NCBI GenBank assembly: GCA_024691065.1 | Contig: JAILOA010000450.1 | Location: forward strand, 1-9,201 | Direction: 5' to 3' | DNA length: 9,201 nt | DNA from: Lachnospiraceae bacterium | Lineage (GTDB): Bacteria; Bacillota; Clostridia; Lachnospirales; Lachnospiraceae | Part shown: positions 1 through 5,714 of the stretch, in pieces | Position numbering within the stretch: position 1 is the first letter of the stretch | How the letters are laid out: each line of letters begins with the position of its first letter | The notes under the pieces: generated by a model | Told to the model about the DNA's origin: nothing | Databases searched by the model: none | The model's input: the letters and a program-made list of their open reading frames with translations, nothing else | Position numbers and translations under genes: made by a program

Positions 1-1950
1 GTTAATCCGGCAGATGAGCGTTATAAGGATATGGTTGGCAGAACCCTTATTTTGCCACTTGTTCACAGAGAAATTCCTGTTGTTGCTGATGATTATGTAG
101 ATATGGAATTTGGTACCGGTGTAGTTAAGATTACACCTGCACATGACCCTAACGATTTCGAGGTAGGACTTCGTCACAATCTTCCGATTATCAATGTACT
201 TACAGATGATGCGAAGATTACAGAGGATTATCCTGCTTATGCCGGTATGGACCGCTATGAAGCGAGAAAAGCAATCGTTAAGGATCTCGAAAAGGAAGGC
301 GCACTTCTTAAGATTGAAGAGCATGAACACAATGTCGGAACCTGTTATCGTTGCGGTACTACCGTAGAGCCTAGGGTTTCAAAGCAGTGGTTCGTTAAGA
401 TGGAGGAGCTTGCAGGTCCTGCCATTGATGCTGTTAAGAAGGGTGATACTTCATTCGTACCAAAACATTTTGATAAGACATATTATCACTGGCTTGAGAA
501 TATCCGTGACTGGTGTATTTCAAGACAGCTTTGGTGGGGTCACAGAATCCCTGCGTTTTATTGCGATGATTGTGGCGAGATGGTTGTTACCGAGGAGGAC
601 ACTTGCACATGTCCTAAGTGTGGAAAAGAGATGCGTCAGGATCCTGATACATTGGATACCTGGTTCTCGTCGGCACTTTGGCCGTTCTCAACACTTGGTT
701 GGCCTGAAAATACCGAGGAGATGGATTATTTCTATCCTACGGATGTTCTCGTTACAGGTTATGACATCATTCTTTTCTGGGTTATCAGAATGATGTTCTC
801 GGGAATTAAGCATACGAAGGACGTTCCATTTAAGACTGTTCTTATTCACGGACTTGTTCGTGATAGTCAGGGACGAAAGATGAGTAAATCTCTCGGAAAT
901 GGAATCGATCCTCTTGAAGTTATAGATAAGTATGGCGCCGATGCCCTTCGTTTAACACTTGTTACAGGTAATGCACCGGGTAATGACATGCGTTATTATG
1001 AGAAGAAGGTTGAGGCCAGCAGAAACTTTGCAAACAAGGTTTGGAATGCATCCCGTTTCATTATGATGAACCTTGGTGATGACGAAATCGTTAAGCCGGA
1101 GGATAAGTATTTTGAGGATGCCGACCGTTGGATTATCTCCCGTGTTAATACTGTAGCCAAGGAAGTTACGGATAATATGGAGAAATTCGAGCTTGGTGTT
1201 GCGGTTTCAAAGATTTATGATTTCATCTGGTCTGAGCTTTGCGACTGGTACATTGAGATTGTTAAGCCTAGACTCTATGCTAAGAGTGAGAATCCTGATT
1301 CGGCTATGGCTGCATTCTGGACTCTTAAAAATGTATTAATAGACGGACTTAAATTGCTACATCCTTATATGCCTTTTATTACCGAAGAGATATTTACAAC
1401 AATTCAGTCAGAAGAGGAATCAATCATGATTTCCGACTGGCCGGAGTTTGATGAGGCTAAGGAAGACAAGGCTGCGGAGAAAACATTTGAATTAGTAACC
1501 GAGCTTGTAAAGGCAGTAAGAACCGTTCGTAAGGAAATGAATGTTCCTATGTCCAAAAAGGCAAAGGTTATCATCGTTTCGGAATCTGAGGAAACAAGAA
1601 ATAATTTCCTCAAGTCAAAGAATTCTTATGAGCATTTAATTGGCTCAAATGATGTTGAGATTACCGATTCCACGGAAAGCATTCCTGAAAATGCAGTTTC
1701 AAAGGTTATCATGGGAGCGGTTATTTATATTCCGCTTGCAGATCTGGTTGACTTTGAAAAGGAAAAGGAACGTCTCACGAAGGAAAAAGAACGTCTTACC
1801 AAAGAGCTTGAAAGAGTAAATGGAATGCTTTCGAATGAGCGCTTCATTTCCAAGGCACCTGAGGCAAAGGTACAGGCGGAAAGAGATAAGCTTACTAAGT
1901 ATACCGAAATGTTCGAAAAGGTAGAAGAAGAGTTGAGGAGGCTTATGTAG
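1..1950 (+). CDS. valS: Valyl-tRNA synthetase, 5'-truncated by the window edge
   Basis: Class I aminoacyl-tRNA synthetase that charges tRNA-Val with valine in the cytoplasm. The frame is open from base 1, so the gene begins upstream. 649 residues are visible, roughly three quarters of a usual ValRS of about 880 aa, and the N-terminal HIGH motif lies outside. Seen here: the end of the editing domain (GTGVVKITPAHDPNDFEVG, nt 109-165), cysteine pairs CYRC and CDDC/CPKC (about nt 340-630) typical of the zinc-bearing form, the WWGHRIP segment, and KMSKS at nt 877-891. The helical anticodon-binding domain follows (DRWIISR to DWYIEIVKPRL, about nt 1120-1270). The Glu/Lys-rich C-terminal coiled-coil arm begins near nt 1740 and ends at TAG 1948-1950. 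Two further genes follow within 12 nt each, so it probably heads or belongs to an operon. No frameshift or missing core motif is seen in the visible part. Confidence 0.97.
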   Translation, partial: VNPADERYKDMVGRTLILPLVHREIPVVADDYVDMEFGTGVVKITPAHDPNDFEVGLRHNLPIINVLTDDAKITEDYPAYAGMDRYEARKAIVKDLEKEGALLKIEEHEHNVGTCYRCGTTVEPRVSKQWFVKMEELAGPAIDAVKKGDTSFVPKHFDKTYYHWLENIRDWCISRQLWWGHRIPAFYCDDCGEMVVTEEDTCTCPKCGKEMRQDPDTLDTWFSSALWPFSTLGWPENTEEMDYFYPTDVLVTGYDIILFWVIRMMFSGIKHTKDVPFKTVLIHGLVRDSQGRKMSKSLGNGIDPLEVIDKYGADALRLTLVTGNAPGNDMRYYEKKVEASRNFANKVWNASRFIMMNLGDDEIVKPEDKYFEDADRWIISRVNTVAKEVTDNMEKFELGVAVSKIYDFIWSELCDWYIEIVKPRLYAKSENPDSAMAAFWTLKNVLIDGLKLLHPYMPFITEEIFTTIQSEEESIMISDWPEFDEAKEDKAAEKTFELVTELVKAVRTVRKEMNVPMSKKAKVIIVSESEETRNNFLKSKNSYEHLIGSNDVEITDSTESIPENAVSKVIMGAVIYIPLADLVDFEKEKERLTKEKERLTKELERVNGMLSNERFISKAPEAKVQAERDKLTKYTEMFEKVEEELRRLM

Positions 1951-1951
1951 T

Positions 1952-2113
1952 ATGAATTTTGAAGCTGAGATTAGTAAATTTAAACCCAGCCTTGAGATTG
2001 ATGAAGTGCAGGATGCTGTGTATGCGCAGAAAACCGAAGATGTTGTAGATATCATACAAAGCATTATTTCTGAACATACCTCTTCCGGTAATTCAGCGCC
2101 AAGAAGACGGTAG
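1952..2113 (+). CDS. Small hypothetical protein, 53 aa
   Basis: This short open frame begins 1 nt after the valS TAG, with ATG at 1952-1954. An excellent ribosome binding site, GAGGAGG at 1935-1941, sits inside the valS 3' end at 10-nt spacing. It ends at TAG 2111-2113, which itself overlaps the AGGAGG site of the next gene. The product starts MNFEAEISKFKPSLEIDEVQ, is acidic with amphipathic helical character for about 40 residues, and ends in a Ser/Gly/Asn stretch and three Arg. It has no cysteines, signal peptide or membrane segment. I do not recognise a family. Strong SD, tight packing and filling of the whole gap between two real genes argue that it is translated. Its function is unknown; it is probably cotranscribed with valS and the following TPR gene. 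Confidence 0.7.
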   Translation: MNFEAEISKFKPSLEIDEVQDAVYAQKTEDVVDIIQSIISEHTSSGNSAPRRR

Positions 2114-2117
2114 GAGG
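2112..2117 (+). promoter_or_regulatory. Ribosome binding site of the zinc-ribbon/TPR gene
   Basis: AGGAGG overlaps the TAG stop of the 53-aa ORF and sits 8 nt before ATG 2126. The overlap of stop codon and SD suggests translational coupling between the small protein and the TPR protein (inference). Confidence 0.75.
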
Positions 2118-2125
2118 ATAATCTT

Positions 2126-3580
2126 ATGATTTGTCCAAATTGTGAGAATGAAATTTCTTTCAATGATACGGTGTGCGATCAGTGTGGCATAGATTTGGAA
2201 CTTATAAGAACTCTTGTTTCCTGGTCAAACATTTATTACAATGAAGGACTTGAGAGGGCGCGGGTAAGAAATCTTACGGGTGCTATCGAGTCATTGAGGA
2301 GAAGTCTCAAATTTTATAAATATAATATAAATGCGAGGAATCTCCTGGGACTTATCTATCATGAGATGGGTGAAACCGGTTCGGCTCTTACTGAATGGGT
2401 TATAAGCAGTAATTATAAAAGTGGCAGAAACCCTGCCGTTGAATATGTCAAGGAAATACAGTCTGACAAAACAGCTCTTGGTACAATTGACAGGAACTTA
2501 AAGAAATATAATACTTCTCTTGAATATGCGAGAAACGGTGATACGGATCTGGCAATCATTCAGTTAAAGAAGCTTGTTAATGCAAATCCTAAGTATGTTC
2601 AGGCGGCTAACCTGCTTGCGGTTCTTTATATAAGAAACGGTCGAAAGGAAGGCAGACTCAAGGCATATAAGCTGGGAAGAAGTGTTCTGGATATTGATAA
2701 GGCAAATGTTGTCGCTCTTTCGTATATGAAGGAATTGGACGATGTGAGAGAGAAGGCAAGAAGCCGTAGAAATGACCAGAATAAAGCCAAAGAGAGCAAG
2801 GAAAATACTGTTAAGAAAAATAGCAGTCTGGTAGAGGATGACAGTGTGAGGGTTATAGTTCCTTATCAGGAAGAAAAGCCTACGATGCTTCCGGTGCTTC
2901 AGGTGCTCGGGGGAATGATATTGGGACTTCTCGTTATGGCATTTCTCATTCAGCCAACCATAGATAAGTACAGAAATAAAAAAAATAATAATGATTTTGT
3001 GACCTATAGCGAAGATAAGGCTGCGGATGACAGTGAGATGAATCTTTTGAAAGAGGAGAATGAGGATCTCACCCAACAGGTGGCAGATTTGGAACTTCAG
3101 GTCTCGGAGCTTCAGGGTGGTGACCCGACAGATATTGCGAATTATAAGAAGATGTTTGAAGCGCTTATCGAAGCTAAACAGCTCTATGATGAGGGTGATT
3201 ATATCTCTGCCGCAAAGAAACTTAAAAAGGTTGATACCAAGGAGCTTGACAGTAAGAAAGCTACAAAGCTTTACAAATCGATACAATCCGATACCTATGT
3301 TAAGGCTTCGGAGAGTTATTGTCTGAAAGGTATAGATGCCTATAACGGTACCGGTGATTACATAGCCGGTCATGATTATGAGGCTGCTATAGAGGAACTT
3401 TTAAAGGCACTTGAGTTTAATGAAGAAAATACAGATGCTATGTACTATTTGGGTAGATGTTATCAGCTTACAGAGGATACGGAGACTGCCCTTGAGTACT
3501 ACAATACTATTGTTAATGATTATCCTGATGCCAGACTTTACAATGATGCGGCCAGCAGATTGAGGGAAATGGGATATTAG
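2126..3580 (+). CDS. Zinc-ribbon, TPR and single-pass membrane protein, function unknown
   Basis: 484-aa protein. Order of parts: an N-terminal zinc ribbon (C3-P-N-C6 and C17-D-Q-C20); TPR-like helical repeats at about 36-101 and 131-195; a Lys/Arg-rich linker at 208-232; one hydrophobic membrane segment at about 256-276; a charged spacer and short coiled coil at about 303-330 (LLKEENEDLTQQVADLELQV); and a second TPR block at about 345-469 (for example DAMYYLGRCYQLTEDTETALEYY). The zinc ribbon without a signal peptide suggests an N-in, C-out topology, but Lys/Arg residues flank the membrane segment on both sides, so orientation is not certain. TPRs are protein-binding scaffolds; no enzyme motif is seen. 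This could be an envelope or division scaffold, but that is a guess. ATG 2126 follows AGGAGG at 8 nt. It lies 12 nt after the small ORF and is probably cotranscribed with valS. Confidence 0.9.
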   Translation: MICPNCENEISFNDTVCDQCGIDLELIRTLVSWSNIYYNEGLERARVRNLTGAIESLRRSLKFYKYNINARNLLGLIYHEMGETGSALTEWVISSNYKSGRNPAVEYVKEIQSDKTALGTIDRNLKKYNTSLEYARNGDTDLAIIQLKKLVNANPKYVQAANLLAVLYIRNGRKEGRLKAYKLGRSVLDIDKANVVALSYMKELDDVREKARSRRNDQNKAKESKENTVKKNSSLVEDDSVRVIVPYQEEKPTMLPVLQVLGGMILGLLVMAFLIQPTIDKYRNKKNNNDFVTYSEDKAADDSEMNLLKEENEDLTQQVADLELQVSELQGGDPTDIANYKKMFEALIEAKQLYDEGDYISAAKKLKKVDTKELDSKKATKLYKSIQSDTYVKASESYCLKGIDAYNGTGDYIAGHDYEAAIEELLKALEFNEENTDAMYYLGRCYQLTEDTETALEYYNTIVNDYPDARLYNDAASRLREMGY

Positions 3581-3608
3581 TTAACAGGTATTAAGGCTTA
3601 AAAAAAAC

Positions 3609-3637
3609 TTGACAAAGCAAGTTAACCTTGCTAAAAT
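3609..3637 (+). promoter_or_regulatory. Sigma-A-type promoter of rpmF
   Basis: TTGACA at 3609-3614 (perfect -35), a 17-nt spacer, and TAAAAT at 3632-3637 (5 of 6 match to the -10). It is preceded by an A-run. Predicted initiation near 3644 gives a leader of about 75 nt before the rpmF ATG. It starts only about 30 nt after the stop of the TPR gene, and no terminator is visible in between, so some read-through from upstream is possible. Confidence 0.85.
3616..3632. promoter_or_regulatory. Operator-like inverted repeat in the rpmF promoter spacer
   Basis: AGCAAG-TTAAC-CTTGCT: perfect 6-bp arms around a 5-nt centre. It occupies almost exactly the spacer between the -35 and -10 boxes and ends on the first base of the -10. 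A protein bound here would block RNA polymerase. I do not recognise the motif as that of a known regulator. Confidence 0.45.
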
Positions 3638-3703
3638 ACAAAGGCTGTGTTTTTATATACATTCAAGTGTATAATAGTTGATTTTTATAATAAATATTTT
3701 TAT

Positions 3704-3711
3704 GGAGGTGA
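3704..3711 (+). promoter_or_regulatory. Ribosome binding site of rpmF
   Basis: GGAGGTGA lies 6 nt before ATG 3718, a near-perfect anti-SD match as expected for a highly expressed ribosomal protein. It rules out the nearby ATG at 3702, which is out of frame and overlaps the site. Confidence 0.85.
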
Positions 3712-3717
3712 AGACAG

Positions 3718-3903
3718 ATGTCAATTTGTCCTAAGAATAAATCATCAAAGGGAAGAAGAGATAGAAGAAGAGCTAATTGGAAGATGACAGCTCCTACATT
3801 AGTTAAGTGCAGCAACTGCGGAACATTAATGGTTCCTCATCGTGTATGCAAGGCTTGTGGTTCTTACAATAAGAAAGAAATCATTGCAAACGTTGCTGAA
3901 TAA
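3718..3903 (+). CDS. rpmF: 50S ribosomal protein L32
   Basis: 61-aa component of the large ribosomal subunit. It has a basic N-terminal half (KGRRDRRRANWKM), then two zinc-binding pairs C31-S-N-C34 and C44-K-A-C47 inside the conserved CSNCG...HRVCKACGSY core. Length and layout are normal for bacterial L32 of the four-cysteine (zinc-binding) type. In many bacteria rpmF sits between a DUF177/YceD gene and plsX. Here neither neighbour is present, and the gene has its own promoter and terminator as a monocistronic unit. The start is fixed by the GGAGGTGA site. Confidence 0.97.
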   Translation: MSICPKNKSSKGRRDRRRANWKMTAPTLVKCSNCGTLMVPHRVCKACGSYNKKEIIANVAE

Positions 3904-3931
3904 TTAATATGTCAATATTCATGGTGATTGT

Positions 3932-3960
3932 TGGTGGGTTATACCGCCATACGTATACGT
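3932..3960. other. Stem-loop and 10-bp palindrome downstream of rpmF
   Basis: TGGTGG (3932-3937) can pair with CCGCCA (3944-3949), with one G-U pair and a 6-nt loop. It is followed directly by the perfect palindrome ACGTATACGT at 3951-3960. No U-run follows, so this is not itself a terminator. It lies in the rpmF 3' UTR before the true terminator and could be an mRNA 3' stabiliser or a DNA-binding site. The role is unknown. Confidence 0.35.
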
Positions 3961-3980
3961 GAGTTAAATATTAACAAAAG

Positions 3981-4022
3981 AACACCACCTAAAAGCTCAG
4001 GCTTTGTAAGGGTGGTGTTTTT
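3981..4022 (+). terminator. Rho-independent terminator of rpmF
   Basis: A perfect 9-bp outer stem, AACACCACC (3981-3989) with GGTGGTGTT (4011-4019). A small inner hairpin AAAGC-TCAG-GCTTT (3992-4005) caps it. A run of five T, beginning within the end of the stem, occupies 4018-4022. It ends the rpmF transcript and insulates it from the next gene. Confidence 0.92.
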
Positions 4023-4061
4023 CGCTTTATAGGAATTTTACTATTTTATAGATTTGTAGTT

Positions 4062-4088
4062 TTGCAAACATAAATTTTGTGATATATT
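4062..4088 (+). promoter_or_regulatory. Candidate promoter of the C39-like membrane protein gene
   Basis: TTGCAA at 4062-4067 (-35-like) and an extended -10, TG-A-TATATT, at 4080-4088. The spacer is short (15 nt), but an extended -10 can compensate. It lies between the rpmF terminator and the GTG start at 4211, and directly before the paired palindromes. The whole 4023-4210 gap is very A+T-rich, so chance matches are likely and this is tentative. Confidence 0.35.
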
Positions 4089-4090
4089 TT

Positions 4091-4141
4091 AAATGTATCG
4101 AATATGTTTAATTTCGGGAATTAAATATATCGAATATATTT
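4091..4141. repeat. Two near-identical 19-bp palindromes forming a 51-bp dyad
   Basis: Copy 1, AAATGTATCGAATATGTTT (4091-4109), and copy 2, AAATATATCGAATATATTT (4123-4141), differ only at positions 5 and 16. Each is an (imperfect in copy 1, perfect-armed in copy 2) palindrome around a central CGA. Centres are 32 bp apart, about three helical turns. The 13-nt link between them (AATT-TCGGG-AATT) is also palindromic, so the whole block is one dyad with 23-nt arms. It lies just after the candidate promoter and 70 nt before the start codon, which suggests a paired operator for a dimeric regulator. It could instead act as an RNA hairpin. Confidence 0.6.
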
Positions 4142-4210
4142 GTTGTGGCATATTTTTAAATTAAGCAACTGAAGGCACCGACTTTTATAAATGTTTCGGA
4201 GTGATATAAG

Positions 4211-5548
4211 GTGAATAGAAAAAAGAATACTGAATATGATTTGGAAGAATCATTTGATGGATTTGAAGGTAATGAATCCTCCGAAAAAGAAGGCTTTTTT
4301 AAGTTGGGTAATGTTTTTGAAAAAGGGTCTTTAAGTAAAGGTGGTTCAGGTAAGGAAAAATCCTCAGGAAAAAATGGTTCTTCAAAAAAAGGAATATCCA
4401 TAGGGAGAAAAAAGCAAAAGAGAAGATATTCATCTCTTAGGCAGGAGAAAGAATCGGTTAAACAGGGAAATTTCGAACCGGATGGAATTACATGGTATGA
4501 TGATTCCGAAGAAGATACTTCCTATGAAAGTGATGCTGGTTATAAAGATGAATACAGAGATGACCACCGGGAAGATGACGGGGATGGCTCATATCAGAAT
4601 AACCGTAGGGATAATCAGAATTATAACGGTAATGTTAAAAGGAAACAATTAGTTGAGTTCTTTGATGATGATTATGATGATTATGAGGATGAATACCGGG
4701 ATGAACCGGATCGGGAAGAGTCAAATGAGGAAAGCTTTTACGATGATTCTTACGATGATTTCGTGGAAGAGGAAGATTCATACGATAAAAAGGATGTTCC
4801 CGTAAATGGTGCAAAAGGTGCCAGGGAGAGAAGAAATTTAAAGAATAAGAAAAAAAAGAAGATTAAATTGTTTAAATTCTTGATAGAGCTTCTTGCCTGT
4901 GTACTGGTATTTTTTATATTATTCCAGGTAGGATATCATTCTCATGGCGGAGATGGTCTGGAATCATTTAATTCCGGTATTAAGGATCTCACCGGTCAAT
5001 ATGTTGAGCTTCCTTTGATTGAAGCTGCATTTTCAAAAGAGTTGCCTTATCTTATGCAGAGTGATAAGAGATGGAGAAATTTTGAATATGCCGGCAGTAT
5101 TTTAAAGGATGCGGGCGGTGGACCGACTTGTATGTCTATGGTTTCTCTGTATTTAACCAATAATAAGAGGTTTAATCCGAGAAAGGTCGCCAAATATATT
5201 ATTAAGGGTGGATATATAAGAAAAAATAATACCCTAAGCCCTGATTTTATGACTGACGGTTGTTTCAGGTTCGGACTTATCGGAACCGAGATTGAGATAA
5301 ATGATGAGACATTTGACACGATGAAAAGCGAGCTTAAGGCCGGTCATCCGATTATAGCTTCCGTTAGCGGGGATGATTTTTCGGCCACGGACGGTTTTAT
5401 CGTTATTACAAAATGTAGCGGTAATAAGTTTAAGATTAAGGATCCTGCTTCTCTTGGTAATACAAAGAAATCCTGGAGCTATAATAAGCTTAAGAGTCAG
5501 ATTAAGAAGGTTTGGTCATACCAGGCATATGCTAAATTTTATGAGTGA
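4211..5548 (+). CDS. Membrane-anchored C39-like papain-fold protein lacking catalytic Cys and His
   Basis: 445 aa, GTG start at 4211 with GGAGTG at 4198-4203 (7-nt spacing); the ATG at 4191 is out of frame. Residues 1-215 are low-complexity: a Ser/Lys/Gly-rich part (about 37-80), a strongly acidic Asp/Glu/Tyr part (about 93-195, encoded partly by GAT/TAT runs near 4661-4694), then a Lys/Arg cluster (205-219). One membrane segment follows (about 219-240); the preceding KNKKKKKIK predicts N-in, C-out. Residues 275-445 resemble the C39-like family (Peptidase_C39_2): Q283 in YLMQSDKRW matches the oxyanion Gln, GGGPTCMSM (302-310) aligns with the usual GCGPT, SATDGFIVIT (391-400) aligns with the usual GHFIV, and D411 in IKDP matches the Asp. 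The catalytic Cys is thus Gly303 and the His is Gly395. It is probably a non-proteolytic binding domain on the cell surface, although C307 is a possible substitute nucleophile. The substrate is unknown. Confidence 0.85.
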   Translation: MNRKKNTEYDLEESFDGFEGNESSEKEGFFKLGNVFEKGSLSKGGSGKEKSSGKNGSSKKGISIGRKKQKRRYSSLRQEKESVKQGNFEPDGITWYDDSEEDTSYESDAGYKDEYRDDHREDDGDGSYQNNRRDNQNYNGNVKRKQLVEFFDDDYDDYEDEYRDEPDREESNEESFYDDSYDDFVEEEDSYDKKDVPVNGAKGARERRNLKNKKKKKIKLFKFLIELLACVLVFFILFQVGYHSHGGDGLESFNSGIKDLTGQYVELPLIEAAFSKELPYLMQSDKRWRNFEYAGSILKDAGGGPTCMSMVSLYLTNNKRFNPRKVAKYIIKGGYIRKNNTLSPDFMTDGCFRFGLIGTEIEINDETFDTMKSELKAGHPIIASVSGDDFSATDGFIVITKCSGNKFKIKDPASLGNTKKSWSYNKLKSQIKKVWSYQAYAKFYE

Positions 5549-5714
5549 TATTGTTGAATTGGTTTCGGAAAAAAGACATAAAATATGATTCGGGATACGA
5601 AAGCGAAAATTCATGGTAATTTACCTGCCGGGTATTTCAAATGAATTGTGTTTTGTATTAATGAAATATTTTCCGGTGATTAATATCCATAAGACGGATG
5701 ATAAGGAGATAAAA
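5549..5714. other. Gap between the C39-like gene and the exonuclease gene
   Basis: 166 nt with no terminator hairpin and no convincing promoter. From ATG 5613 the exonuclease frame is already open, which would add 34 residues (starting MVIYLPGISNELCF), but no SD precedes that ATG. The bases before it (AGCGAAAATTC) do not match the strong sites used elsewhere in the window. The two genes may be cotranscribed. Confidence 0.5.
5703..5710 (+). promoter_or_regulatory. Ribosome binding site that favours a GTG start at 5715
   Basis: AAGGAGAT lies 4 nt before GTG 5715 (AGGAG core 6 nt before). This GTG is in frame with, and 102 nt inside, the longer ATG frame starting at 5613. All other genes here have a clear SD and ATG 5613 has none, so 5715 is the preferred start. 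Confidence 0.6.

Noticed and set aside
2564..3373. Long open frame on the minus strand opposite the TPR gene
   Set aside because: It lies wholly opposite a well-supported coding region, its product is a hydrophobic low-quality sequence without motifs, and it has no independent context. It is a shadow of the sense gene.
3668..3675. A perfect TATAAT at 3670-3675 in the rpmF leader as a second promoter
   Set aside because: No -35-like hexamer lies at 16-18 nt upstream, and the TTGACA/TAAAAT pair at 3609-3637 is far better.
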